From NCBI RefSeq assembly GCF_033118175.1, contig NC_083698.1:50323501-50387500 (forward strand): DNA of 64,000 bases, read 5' to 3'. The notes under the pieces are model-generated. The model did no database searches and had not been told where the DNA came from. It saw only the letters and a list, made by a program, of their open reading frames with translations. Shown here piece after piece: positions 34,691 through 45,574 of the stretch; the stretch's first letter is position 1, and every line of letters starts with the position of its first letter. Both the position numbers and the translations under genes were made by a program. The DNA comes from Dama dama. Its lineage: Eukaryota; Chordata; Mammalia; Artiodactyla; Cervidae.

Positions 34691-36440
34691 GAAGCCTGCA
34701 GAGGTCAGTATAGCAATAGCAACAAGACATCACATTGATTAGTTGATCAATGCTGAAGGTGGACCATTAGACCAAATGCATATTTACACATACCAGCATC
34801 TTGAACTTTAAAATGAAATTTGTTATAATTAGGATAGTATATCCTTTGAGTAATTAATTTGAGTACCTTTAAAAAAAATCAACATTTGGAAAATCATTCC
34901 ACTCAAAAAGTGTAGGGGGCAGAGAAATGAAATGTAAAATTATAGTAATGACTACTTTATATAAAAATAAATGTCTTTTTTGTATGCTGATGTATTTGAA
35001 AAATGTTCTGTTCATTTGAGCTGGAGAGTATATTCCTCATTCTTGGTTCATCAGCTTCTAGCTCTTGTCAATAAAGCTCACTATTAATCTGGGCAAAGCA
35101 ATGATTTTTTTTTTTTACATTGATACATAAGTGACTTTTTCTTATTTCTAGTCATATTCCATATAATTCAGAATAAAAAGTGCTTCCAACTATAGCCAGA
35201 GTTCTCAAGTACAATTTACAATTTTGTACCTATATTGAAGATAAGTATTTTAAATTTGAACATGAAAATGAGCATAAATATATTTCTTAAGGACACATTT
35301 TTACAGTTTGTTATTATAAAAATGAAGAAAATTGACAGGTTTTAGAAACTGTACTCTGATACCCAGAAGCTGTCTTCCCCATGATGACCCGTCAGTGACC
35401 TTTGTCATGACGTTGAAGGACTACACTCTCCAGGGGTGAGAAGTAATTCAACTTCAATTGTTCCTGCGCACCAGACATGTATAAAACAGAGACTATAAAC
35501 ATATCCCGTAGGCTTATTTTGGCTCCAGTTAAGCTGACACCATCAGACTCATTTAGTTTAGAACTTGCAGACATGGTTTCAGTATCAGCTCTCTGCTGCA
35601 ATCCAGAAGGCTAGCTAAAAGAAATGCCAGCTAAAGCCAGCGTTGGGCTTTTGCTGGACAGCAGTTATCTGTTGTAAAGTTTCTCCTACTTTTATAACAC
35701 TTAATGCCCTGACACTGTTGCTCTGGTGTTTCTAATGCCACTATGGATGGACAAAGTCAAAAGCTTTTACAAAAGATCAGAAAATAGGTAGGTAGATAGG
35801 AAGTGGGACAAGACAGATTAAATAGAGTTTTTTTAAAAAAAGAATATCTGTTTACTTTTTTAAGTGTAAGCTTTAGTTTTCCCCTAAATGTATTCCAATA
35901 GGCACTTATGCAAATAAGGAATGACAGATGCACATAAGCGATGAATTTTTACAGTCCACAAATAAATGTATAGTTATCTTTTTTTGCTTATACATTTATT
36001 ACAATTTTACCTAAATTTTTAAAAACTTCTCTGAGAGCCACATCTAGTACAACCATATATCATTATCCATGGCAGTGTAATGGACTACATAATAGCCTAC
36101 AGATTAGGCAAAGATAAATAACCCTATAATGGATATAAAATAAATTTAATATACTTAATACTGTTAATATCACATTCTGTGTCCTATAAAAAATAACTAT
36201 TGAACTTATATAAACTGGTTACTTATATGTAAGTAGGCCAAAAATACAACCTAAAAAAACAATCTCAAAATGCATATTTGGGATATATCTTAACACAATG
36301 TATAACCAGAAATCAGTAATAAATTGCAAGTTTAAAATGTCACTCACAATAAAAAATTCTCTCTCGAATAATGCTAAGATAGAGGAGAATGTTAAGTCTG
36401 AGATTTTCATTGTAAAATGACAATGGAACATCATAAAACA
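34691..36440. other. Mostly unique sequence
   Basis: No ruminant repeat or gene seen. The stretch at about 35340-35760 is less AT-rich and carries a minus-strand 69-codon frame (35601-35392) that I cannot assign. Confidence 0.45.
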
Positions 36441-36441
36441 G

Positions 36442-37008
36442 CAGTTCAGTCACTCAGTTGTGTCCGACTCTTTGTGACCCCATGAACCGCAGCACGCCAG
36501 GCCTCCCTGTCCATCACCAACTCCTGGAGTCCACCCAAACCCATGTCCATTGAGTCAGTGATGCCATCCAACCATCTCATCCTCTGTCATCCTCTTCTCC
36601 TCCTGCCCTCAATCTTTCCCAGCATCAGGGTCTTTTCCAATGAGTCAACTCTTCGCATGAGATGGCCAGAGTATTGGAGTTTCAGCTTCAACATCAGTCC
36701 TTCCAATGAACACCCAGGACTGATCTCCTTTAGGATGGACTGGTTGGATCTCCTTGCAGTCCAAGGGACTCTCAAGAGTCTTCTCCAACACCACAGTTCA
36801 AAAGCATCAATTCTTTGGCACTCAGCTTTCTTCACAGTCCAACTCTCACATCCATACATAACTACTGGAAAAACCATAGCCTTGACTAGACGGACTTTTG
36901 TTGGCAAAGTAATGTCTCTGCTTTTTAATATGCTATCCAGGTTGGTCATAACTTTCCTTCCAAGGAGTAAGCGTCTTTTAATTTCATGGCTGCAATCACC
37001 ATCTGAAG
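36442..37008 (-). mobile_element. BovB LINE 3' end, antisense
   Basis: From 'gcagttcagtcactcagttg' to 'ctgcaatcaccatctgaag'. The ORF2 C-terminal frame on the minus strand (36949-36587) is open for 120 codons but ends differently from the two intact copies. Its 5' side faces the plus-strand BovB that begins about 160 bases downstream. Confidence 0.94.
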
Positions 37009-37169
37009 CTAGAGACCTAAATGCTTACATCTAAAAGCAAGGAAAACATAGAGAAAATAAATGTTAACTTAAACAGTTTGACAAATGAATATAACCAGAG
37101 TTGAAGAAAACAGAAAAATATAAAATAAATAACTAAAAATACCACAAATAAACAAACTGTTTCAAACTG

Positions 37170-39030
37170 ATTGTTTGAGTAGGCTTTACAAATAGACCAA
37201 AAAACAAAGGAAGTGAAAGGGAAGGGAGAAAGGGAAAGACATACCCAATTGAATGCAGAGTTCAAGAAAATAGCAAGGAGAGATAAGAAGGCCTTCTTCA
37301 ATGAAGAATGCAAAGAAATAGAGGAAAATGATAGAATGGGAAAGACTGGAGATCTCATCAAGAAAATTGGAAACATCAAGGGAACATTTCATGCAAAGAT
37401 GGGCATAATAAAGGACAGAAAAGGTAAGGACCTAATAGAAGCAGAATAGATTATAAAGAGGTGGCAAGAATAGCCAGAACTATACAAGAAAGGTCTTAGA
37501 GCCATATAATCATGGTGGTGTGGTCACTTACCTAGAGCTGGACATTCTGGAATGTGAAGTCAAGTGGGTTTCAAGAAAAATTACTATGAGCAAAGCTAAT
37601 GGAGGTGATGGAATTCCACCTGAGCTATTTAAAATCTTAAAAGATGATTCAGTTAAAGTGCTGTACTCAATACGTCAGCAAATTTGAAAAACTAAGCAGT
37701 AGCCACAGGACTGGAGAATGTTAGTTTTCATTCTAATCCCAAGGAAGAGAAATGCCAAAAAATGTTCAAATTGCTATACAATCTCACTCAATTTACATAT
37801 TAGCAAGGCTATACTGAAAATCCTTCAAACTAGTCTTCAGCAGTACATGAACCGAGAACTTCCAGATGTACAGGCTGGGTTTTGAAGAAGCAGAGGAACC
37901 AGAGATCAAATTCCAACATTCACTGGATCATGGAGAAAGCAAGGGAATTCCAGAAAACACATCTTCTGCTTCTTTGACTATGCTAAAACCTTTGACTGTG
38001 TGGATCACTACAAACTGTGGAAAATTCTTAAAAAGGTGGGAGTACCAGACCACCTTACCTGTCTCCTGAGAAACATATATGGGGGTCAAGAAGCAACAGT
38101 TAGAACCAGACACAGAACAACTGACTGGTTCAAAATTTGCAAAGGAGTATGTCAAGGCTATATATTGTCACCCTGTGTATTTAACTGATATGCAGAGTAC
38201 CTATATGAAATGCTGGGCTGGATGAATCACAAGCTGGGATCAAGATTGCTGGGAGAAATATCAAAAACTTCAGATATGCAGGTGATACTGCTCTAATGGC
38301 AGAAAACAAAGAGCCTCTTGATGAGGGTGAAAGTGGAGAATGAAAAAGTTGGTTTAAAACTCAACATTCAACAAATAAAAATCATGGCATCTGGTCCCAT
38401 GATTTTATGGAAAATAGAACGGGAAAAAGCAGAAACTGTGAAGATTTTATTTTCTTGCATATGGTGACTGCAACTGTGAAATATAAAGACACTTGCTCCT
38501 TGGATGGAAGGCTATGACAAACCTAGACAATGTATGAAAAAGTAGAGACATCACTTTGCCAAGAAAGGACCGTATAGTCAAAGCTCTGGTTTTTCCAGTA
38601 GTCATGTATGGATGTGCATGTTGGACCATAAAAAAAGGCATAGTGCTGAAGAATTGATGCTTTTGAACTGTGGTGTTGGGGAAGACTCCTGAGAGTCCCT
38701 TAGACTCCAAAGAGATCAAACCAATCAATCCTAAAGAAAATCGACCCTGAATATTCATTGGAAGGACTGATACTGCAGCTGAAGCTCCAATATTTTGGCC
38801 ATGTGATGCGAAGAGCTGACTCATTAGAAAAGACCTTGTTGCTGGGATAGGTTGAATGCAAAAGGAAAATGGGGTGGCAGAGGATGAGATGGTTAGTAGC
38901 ATCACTGACTCAATGGACACGAATTTGAACAAACTCTGGGAGATAGTGAAAGACAGGGGAGCCTGGTGTGCTGCAGTCCATGGTGTCTCAAAGAGTGGAA
39001 CACAACCTATTGACTGAACAACACAACAAT
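37170..39030 (+). mobile_element. BovB LINE, 1.86 kb, RT domain to 3' end, inactivated
   Basis: Starts inside ORF2 and runs to the element end ('gactgaacaacacaaca'). The pre-RT part reads at 37213-37446, and RT motif A is visible at 37973-38008 as FDYAKTFDCVDH. The palm catalytic motif at 38275-38286 reads YAGD instead of YADD, so a catalytic Asp is lost. Several stops and frameshifts follow. Endonuclease and ORF2 N-terminus are missing. The minus-strand 208-codon frame (39073-38447) is a shadow, not a gene. Confidence 0.95.
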
Positions 39031-39111
39031 TTTCTTTGAAGTTTATATAAAATAAGTTATATATAAAACACAATGGGCTTTACTATATTTTATATATACA
39101 ATACAGTTCTT

Positions 39112-39178
39112 ACTGTTTTGCTTTTAGACTCTAAGCTTGTGATGATTTGTTACAGTGACAATAGGAAACTAACACAGC
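39112..39178 (+). mobile_element. MLT1/MST-type LTR 3' end fragment
   Basis: 'gcttttagactctaagcttg', 'tgatgatttgttacagtgac' and 'aataggaaactaacacag' match the conserved MaLR LTR 3' end (ttttaagccactaagtttgtggtaatttgttacagcagcaataggaaactaatac). Confidence 0.7.
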
Positions 39179-39238
39179 TAATAAAAGAAATGAAAAAAAC
39201 TCATAAGAATTAAAAATAAGGCTTACTATAAAACAATA

Positions 39239-39448
39239 GGGCTTCCCAGGTAGCTAAGCTGGTAAAGAATCTACCTGCAATGCAGGAGATCCTGGTTCAA
39301 TTCCTGGGTTGGGAAGTTCCCCTGGAGGAGGTCATGGCAACACACTCCAGCATTCTGGCCTGGAGAATCCCCATGGACAGAGGAGCCTGGCGGCTACAGC
39401 CCATGGGGTCGCAGACTCAGACACGACTGCGCGACTAGGCACAGCACA
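39239..39448 (+). mobile_element. Bov-tA SINE
   Basis: Head 'gggcttcccaggtagctaag', B-box-like 'ggttcaattcc', middle 'cacactccagcattctggcc' and the end 'cacgactgcgcgactaggca'. Confidence 0.94.
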
Positions 39449-39699
39449 TAAAACAGTATGTGTGGCTGTGATTAAATATGTTAGGTCACTAAATACAATT
39501 TAATGCTAATAACGCTGAAAATCTCAAAGAATTTAAGGATCTCCTGAAATGGTTCCAAAGTCTGGCCAGTGAAATACACAGAAATAAGTGGTACAATGTA
39601 CTTCCAAATCTAGATACAAAGATTACAAAATAAATTCAGAGAAAACCCAAAAGAATATTAAAAAATAAACTATCATTGTATGTATTAACATATTAAGCT

Positions 39700-39850
39700 T
39701 CAAATAATTCCATGAGGAAAACAACCTAATTATACCCATTTTGTAGTTGAAGAAACCAAAGTTAGTAGTCCCTGAATTATGTAGTTAATTAATTGCAGAG
39801 CCTATATTGAAACACATGGCATTTGGTTTCAGTGCTTATCTTGTAACATT
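39700..39850 (-). mobile_element. MIR SINE, antisense
   Basis: 'atacccattttgtagttgaa' then 'gaaaccaaagttagtag', 'attgcagagcctatattgaa' then 'acacatggcatttggtttca' follow the complement of MIR (ccattttacagatgaggaaac, cagagccgggattcgaacccag). Confidence 0.65.
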
Positions 39851-39890
39851 TTCATTTCAAGAATATAAGGATGGATAAAAATACATCAAT

Positions 39891-40086
39891 TTTCCCAACC
39901 CAGGGATCTTACCCAGGTCTCTCAGATGCAGGTGGATTCTTTAACATCTGAGACACCAGGGAAGCCCGAGAATACTGGAGTGGATAGCCTATCCCTTTTC
40001 CAAGATATCTTCCTGACCAAGGAATTGAACTGGGGTCTTCTGCATTGTGAGCAGATTCTTTCTCAGCTGAGCTTCAAGGGAAACCC
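39891..40086 (-). mobile_element. Two abutting Bov-tA tRNA-head fragments, antisense
   Basis: 39891-39967 is the complement of a Bov-tA 5' part ending in the head complement 'gagacaccagggaagccc'. Directly against it, 39968-40086 starts 'gagaatactggagtggatag' and ends with a second head complement 'gcttcaagggaaaccc'. On the minus strand this is a Bov-tA truncated after about 118 bases followed by another head of about 77 bases, with no gap. Confidence 0.88.
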
Positions 40087-40289
40087 CAAATCAGTTTCAA
40101 TAGCTCATTAAATCAATCAGTAACTCAGAAAAAGCAATATTTTGTCATATTTCAAAAAATATCTTGATGAAATGCAGTATCCCTTTATAAAAAAGTTAGC
40201 ACAAACTAAAAAGAAAAAGAAATACTGTGATAAAATTTATTCCAACAATAATATGCATTTACTTGATTTTGAAACATTGAATTATATTT

Positions 40290-40440
40290 TAATTAAAATT
40301 AAGAAACTGAACAACATAAGGATGTCTATTATTGCTATTATTCAGGATGATTCTGAAAGTTCTAGACAGTACAATAGAGGAAGAAAAGAATTAGAGACAA
40401 AATCATTATTGCTAGAAAACATGCTTGTTTATTCAAAACA
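40290..40440 (+). mobile_element. Possible L1 ORF2 fossil
   Basis: 'aacataaggatgtctattat' and 'tgaaagttctagacagtaca' then 'atagaggaagaaaag' recall the L1 ORF2 RT region around the FADD motif (aaggatgtccgctctcacc, gaagttctggccagggcaat). The 102-codon frame at 40142-40450 spans it. Weak evidence. Confidence 0.35.
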
Positions 40441-41015
40441 TTCAAATTAATTGATTAAAGGTTAAAAATATTTTTTTATATTTAGCTCTAATGAGCGAGA
40501 TTCATAATCAGTTACAAAATCAATTTGTTTAACATATATTACTATAAAAGTTTAGTCAGTAGAGTAGCAAATATTCTCATTCACAAAGCAAGGAAAATAG
40601 GTAATACCTATAAGTGATTTTGAGGTGAAAATATGCATCAAAATTGTTGAAAGACAATTTATAAAGATTATAATTTATAAAGACAATCTATAAAGATTAG
40701 GATTAAAAAAGAGAACTCTTCCTGAATTAGAACCATACTAAATTTTCATAAGGATTATCCCCCTAAATAATTAATAAATCCAATTAAAATTTTAAAGTAA
40801 TATTGTATAACTTCTTACTTAAATGCATTACTTTGGGGTAGATATTAGGTTAAAGAATAGATGTATAAGTATGCTGCTTTTTAAAGACATGTATCTTATT
40901 GGTTATGGTTATTTTCAGTATTATTGTTGTTTGTAAATGAAACAGGTTTTGAGAGGTCAAGTGTATGAGACAGGATTAAATGTCGCCTTAGGCTGTGAAT
41001 AATTTGAGTCCTCCC
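40441..41015. other. Unassigned AT-rich sequence with a 29-bp duplication
   Basis: 'aagacaatttataaagatta' at 40651-40670 recurs with one change at 40680-40699. No gene recognised. Confidence 0.5.
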
Positions 41016-41023
41016 ACTTTTGT

Positions 41024-42406
41024 ACTTGTAAAGTCCCTGGTAGATCAGTTGGTAAAGAATCCACCTTGCCAAATTCAGACTTAAATTGAAGAAACTAGGG
41101 AAAACCACTAGACCATCCAGTTCAGTTCAGTTCAGTTCTGTCGCTCATTTGTGTCCGACTCTTTGCGACCCCATAAATCGCAGCATGCCAGGTATGACCT
41201 AAATCAATTCCCTTATGATTAAAGGAAGTGAGAAATAGACTCAAGGGATTAGATATGACAGAGTGCCTGAGGAACTATGGACAGAGGTTCGTGACATTGT
41301 ACAGGAGGTAGGGATCAAGACCATCCCCAAGAAAAAGAAATGCAAAAAGACCTCCTGTCTGAGGAGGCCTTACAAATAGCTATGAAAGGAAGGGAAGCAA
41401 AAGGCAAAGGAGAAAAGATATACCCATTTGAATGCAGAATTACAAAGAATAGCAAGGAGAGATAAGAAAGCTTTCCTCAGTGATCAATGCAAAAAGATAG
41501 AGGAAAAGTATAGCATGGGAAAGAGTCAAGAAAATTAGAGATACTAAGGAAACATTTCATGCAAAGATGGGCACAATAAAGGACAGAAATGGTATGAACC
41601 TAACAGCAGCAGAAGATATTAAGAAGAGGTGGCAAAAATACACAGAGGAACTATACAACAAAGATCTTCATGAACCAGATAATCTCAATGGTGTGACCAC
41701 TCACCTAGAGCCAGACATCCTGGAATGTGAAGTCAAGTGGGCCTTAGGAAGTATGAGTATGAACAAAGCTAGTGGAGGTGATGGAATTCCAGTTGAGCTA
41801 TTTCAAATCCTGAAAGATGATGCTGTGAAAGTGCTGCACTCAATATGCTAGCAAATTTGGAAACCTCAGCAGTAGCCAAAGGACTGGAAAAGGTGTTTTC
41901 ATTCCAATCCTACAGAAAGGCAATGTATTAAAGAATGCTTAAACTGCTGCACAATTGTACTCATCTCACATGCTAGCAAAGTAATGCTCAAAATTCTCCA
42001 AGCCAATCTTCAACAGTACATGAATCATGAACTTCCAGATGTTCAATTTGGATTTAGAAAAGGCAAAGGAACCAGCCAAAATCCATTGGATCATCAAAAA
42101 GGCAAGAGGGTTCCAGAAAAACATCTATGTCTGCTTTATTGGCTATACCAAAGCCTTTGACTATGTGGATCACAACAAACTCTGGAAAATTCCTCAAGAA
42201 ATGGGAATACCAGACCACCTGACCTGCCTCTTGAGAAATCTGTATGTGGGTCAAGAAGCAACAGTTAGAACTGGACATGGAATAACAGACTGGTTCCCAA
42301 TTGGGAAAGGAGTACATCAAGACGATGTATTGTCACCCTGCTTATTTAGCTTATATGCACATGTACATCAAGAGGTGGACATGACTGAGCAACTGAACTG
42401 AGCTGA
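41024..42406 (+). mobile_element. Mosaic retroposon: Bov-tA head fused to internally deleted BovB
   Basis: 41030-41067 is the tRNA-like Bov-tA head ('agtccctggtagatcagttg' then 'gtaaagaatccacctt'). It joins directly to internal BovB ORF2 sequence at 'gccaaattcagacttaaatt'. BovB then runs through ORF2 (open frame 41567-41851; RT motif A at about 42139-42174, reading GYTKAFDYVDH) to 'cttatatgcacatgtacatc' near 42370. There it jumps to the element's 3' terminus ('gaggtggacatgactgagca' then 'actgaactgagctgaac'), omitting the YADD palm motif and the ORF2 C-terminus. The 8-mer 'acttttgt' occurs at 41016-41023 and 42407-42414 and may be the target-site duplication of the whole unit. A short antisense BovB piece is nested at 41121-41190. 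Confidence 0.8.
41121..41190 (-). mobile_element. BovB 3' terminal fragment of about 70 bp, nested in plus-strand BovB
   Basis: 'ttcagttcagttcagttctg' then 'tcgctcatttgtgtccgact' and 'cgcagcatgcca' are the complement of the BovB 3' end. The host BovB reads 'accactagaccatccag' before and 'gtatgacctaaatcaattcc' after, collinear with an uninterrupted BovB, so this is an insertion. 'ccag' is shared at both junctions. Confidence 0.85.
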
Positions 42407-42414
42407 ACTTTTGT

Positions 42415-42829
42415 CACATGATTTAAAATTGCTATAAAAAATGTTGGGAAACTTTATCAAATAATTCTAAATTCTATGTGTAAGATTAAATATATGATAC
42501 TAGCCAAGATAATTATATAAAAAGATAGCTTATTTAATGTTGTATTTGACTTTTAGATGTTAAAGTACATTGTAAAATTATAGTAATTAATAGGGAGATA
42601 CCAGCACAAGGAACAGAAGAGAAAACTGTCAAACGCATGTATCAATGAAAACACTATGTATGATAAAAATGGTATTTTAAGTCACTGCAAATTGATTAAC
42701 TGTTTTTTAAATAGTGCTAGGGCAATTATCTTTAACCATAATTACATTCCCAAAAACACACTGTATTTCAGAACATCAAAGTGTAATCTAGGTTCGTTAA
42801 AGAACTAAATATAGCATGTGCATGTGTGT
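42415..42829. other. Unassigned AT-rich sequence
   Basis: No gene recognised; may contain degraded L1 ('gggagataccagcacaagga'). Confidence 0.4.
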
Positions 42830-43050
42830 GTGTGCATTCAGTTGTTCATCTGTGTCCGACTCTTTGTGAACTCCATGGACTATAGCCCTCCAGGCTCCTC
42901 TATCCATGGGATTTTATAGGCAAGAATACTGGGTTGGGTGGCCATTCCCTTCTCCCAGGGGATCTCCCAGACCCAGGGATTGAACCCGCATCTTTGACTC
43001 TCCTTCATTGACAGATGGATTCTTTACCACTAACAACACATGGGAAGCCC
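42830..43050 (-). mobile_element. Bov-tA SINE, antisense
   Basis: A GT-rich start, 'tcatctgtgtccgactcttt', 'gatctcccagacccagggat' then 'tgaaccc', and the head complement 'aacaacacatgggaagccc'. Confidence 0.94.
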
Positions 43051-43054
43051 TTAT

Positions 43055-43420
43055 ATGGTCTGCAAAATGTTCTCCCATTGTGTGGGTTGTATTTTTATTT
43101 TCTTGATGGTGTGTTATAAAGCACACATTTTTTAATTATGGTGAAACCTAATTTATCAATTTTTTTTGTCAGATGTGTTTTTGATGTCATATCTAAGAAA
43201 GCATTTTCAAACTCAAGATGGTGAAGATTTACTCTTAAGTTTTCTTCTAAGTATTTTAGAGTTTTAAGTGCTTACATTTAAGTCTATGAGTTAACTTTTA
43301 TATATTTTGTGAATTTAGGGATATAGATTCACTCTTTTATGTGTGGATTTTCTGCTGCTCAGGACCTATTGTTAAAAGACTGTTCTTTCTTTCCTCATTG
43401 AATTTGCTTGATATCCCTTT
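43055..43420 (-). mobile_element. L1 ORF2 fossil, antisense
   Basis: 'tgcaaaatgttctcccattg', 'gtcatatctaagaaagcatt', 'gtgcttacatttaagtctat' then 'gagttaacttttatatattt', and 'gttaaaagactgttctttct' are in the order of antisense L1 ORF2. Heavily substituted. Confidence 0.75.
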
Positions 43421-43856
43421 TTGTTGCTGTTGTCCTTTGTTGACAACTGGATTAAGTTTATAAAGTCTGGTTTTAGTTATGTGGTGTCACTGCAAACTCA
43501 CTAAGCTTAGTGGTCAATTAATGGTGGGGCATATCTTGAAATAAATCTCCCAACTTTTGCCAAGTGGTTCTTTGTGTTTTGAAGGCCAGTTCAGTGCTCC
43601 AAGCAGCAGTCTGTAACTCTGCCTTAGCCTTCTATTCCTGCTTGGGGAAAGCCTCAAGGTCTGATAGAGGTAGACAATTAGAGTATTTTCAGTTTTTTCT
43701 TGAAGTGTGCACAGCTCTGCACATGTGCTTGGCATTCTAGATTGTCAAGAATATATCAGAGCTTTACAGCACTACTTATGGAAATATCATTCCCCAGATA
43801 TTCCTTTTAGATTTTTATTCAACTTCTTGTTTAGCACTGACTAGTACTCCACCCCC
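43421..43856. other. Unassigned sequence
   Basis: No gene recognised. The minus frame at 43735-43514 (73 codons) has no known motif. Confidence 0.4.
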
Positions 43857-44127
43857 GGAGAGGCAATGGCAGCCCACTCCAGTCCTCTCGCCTGGAAAAT
43901 CCCATGGATGGAGGAGCCTGGTAGGCTGCAGTCCATGGGGTCGCTAAGAGTTGGACACGACTGAGTGACTTCACTTTCACTTTTCACTTTCACACATTGG
44001 AGAAGGAAATGGCAACCCACTCCAGTGTTCTTGCCTGGAGAATCCCAGGGACGGGGGAGCCTGGTGGGCTGCCGTCTATGGGGTCATACAGAGTCAGACA
44101 CGACTGAAGCGACTTAGCAGCGGGAGC
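43857..44127 (+). mobile_element. Bov-A2 SINE, full dimer
   Basis: First monomer 'gagaggcaatggcagcccac', linker 'cacttttcactttcacacat', second monomer from about 43998, end 'gaagcgacttagcagcggga'. The flanks 'agtactccacccc' and 'agtattccacacc' (44129-44141) fit a 13-bp duplication with two changes. Confidence 0.95.
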
Positions 44128-44884
44128 AGTATTCCACACCAGGCTGCTTCCATGTTGGATAATTGCCACAGATTACTTTCAACACATGCTCTAGGAATAA
44201 GACCTCACACAGGACAAGCTTTGAGTTTGATCAAATAAAGGCAAACCCTGAAAATGGAACTTTTCAAGGAGCTTCAAAACTGTGATGTTTCTCTGGGAAT
44301 GGGGATTTTGGGAATCTCCAAACCCATCTGTCTTTTCCAGTGCCCACTACATTACTAATTTTTTATAGCCATCATAGTTGTGAGGCTGTTGGCTCTCAAG
44401 CATGCTGTGGACCTGGGAGGAGAAAGAAAGGAATAGGGAAAATTTAAATGATGCGAAGCTTGCAGTTCTTACTGAGATTCATTTTTCTTGATAGGTTCTC
44501 CTTGGATTATTGCAAGTTCCTTGGTTCAGTTTCCAAGGTTCTGAAAAAGATGATTTTGATAATTTTTTCCATTGTTCTCATCTCTTCTATGGAGGAGAAG
44601 ATTTTTCACCATTCCCAATGCACTTCTCTTAATTTGCTTCTTATAGAAATTATTCCATTCTAAGTTAAAATTGTTTTAAGCTTTATTTAAACAGTGATAT
44701 TTAGAACATGTTAGAAATTGCATAACTTACAACTACTTAAATATTAAAATTATGAGAAGTTTCTGATGAAAACTTAAAAATTTCCAAATTGATACATACT
44801 TCTATAATTCTTTTGGGGCTAAATCACCAGAACATGTTTGAAGTCTATCTTAATAGGAAATAAGTTTGAAGGACCTATTTGAAA
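44128..44884. other. Unassigned sequence
   Basis: No gene recognised. The plus frame at 44448-44663 is unassigned. The part at 44140-44430 is less AT-rich and may be an unrecognised old repeat. Confidence 0.4.
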
Positions 44885-45195
44885 AGAAATGGAAATTTGT
44901 GACAACACAGATGGACATAAAGGGCATTGTGTTAAGTGAACTAAGTCAGCAGAGAAAGACAAATAGTGTGTGATCTCACTTATATGTGGAATCTTTAAAA
45001 AATGTATAATATAATAAAACAGAAACAGACCATAGATACAGAGAAACAAATAAGTGGTTGTCAGAGGGGAGGAGAATGAGGGAGTGCAAGCAAAGCAAAG
45101 GTAACTATGTGAGGTAGTGTGTGTGCATCATGCTGTTCACTTATATATAATTTTTGTCAATTGCACCTTGATAAAGCTGAAAAAAGGGGAAAAAA
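44885..45195 (+). mobile_element. L1 LINE 3' end fragment
   Basis: 'gacaacacagatggacataa', 'gtgaactaagtcagcagaga' then 'aagacaaatagtgtgtgatc' and 'tcacttatatgtggaatctt' then 'aataagtggttgtcagaggg' follow the L1 3' end. It is much shorter than the copy at 4.5 kb. Confidence 0.8.
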
Positions 45196-45574
45196 GGAAC
45201 GAGAAGAGCTTAAGTATATTTAGAGTGGAATAGCAAAACACAAAGTTCTTTTAACTTCTCTATTTAAGAATATAATGATGTAAAAGGGAATATATATAGG
45301 ACATGAGACAGGATAGGGAAAAAATGTGAAGAAAGCAAAGAAGAAAATGAGGAGGAGAGTGCCCTGGTTGGAGATTAGTGCCTGTTGAATGGGGCAAGTG
45401 GGAAATTTCTTATGGCAGATGGTTAAATATCTTTAAAGAAATGAGATTTATAAAAATGAAATTTAAGTATGTTTTATGTGAATAACCAAGCTTTCAAATC
45501 ATTACCAAAACATTACATATGCAAAACAGATAAAATGAAACAACAGAAAAAGAAAAAGTGAGAGCAGGCATGTA

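Noticed and set aside
36543..37034. 163-codon plus-strand frame
   Set aside because: Antisense shadow of the minus-strand BovB; the same shadow appears in the copies at 22.1 and 28.3 kb.
36442..39030. Twin-primed single BovB insertion
   Set aside because: Both the inverted and the direct part contain the BovB 3' terminus, which twin priming would not produce; two insertions fit better.
38447..39073. 208-codon minus-strand frame, the longest in the window
   Set aside because: It is the antisense shadow of the plus-strand BovB 3' end and has no independent support.
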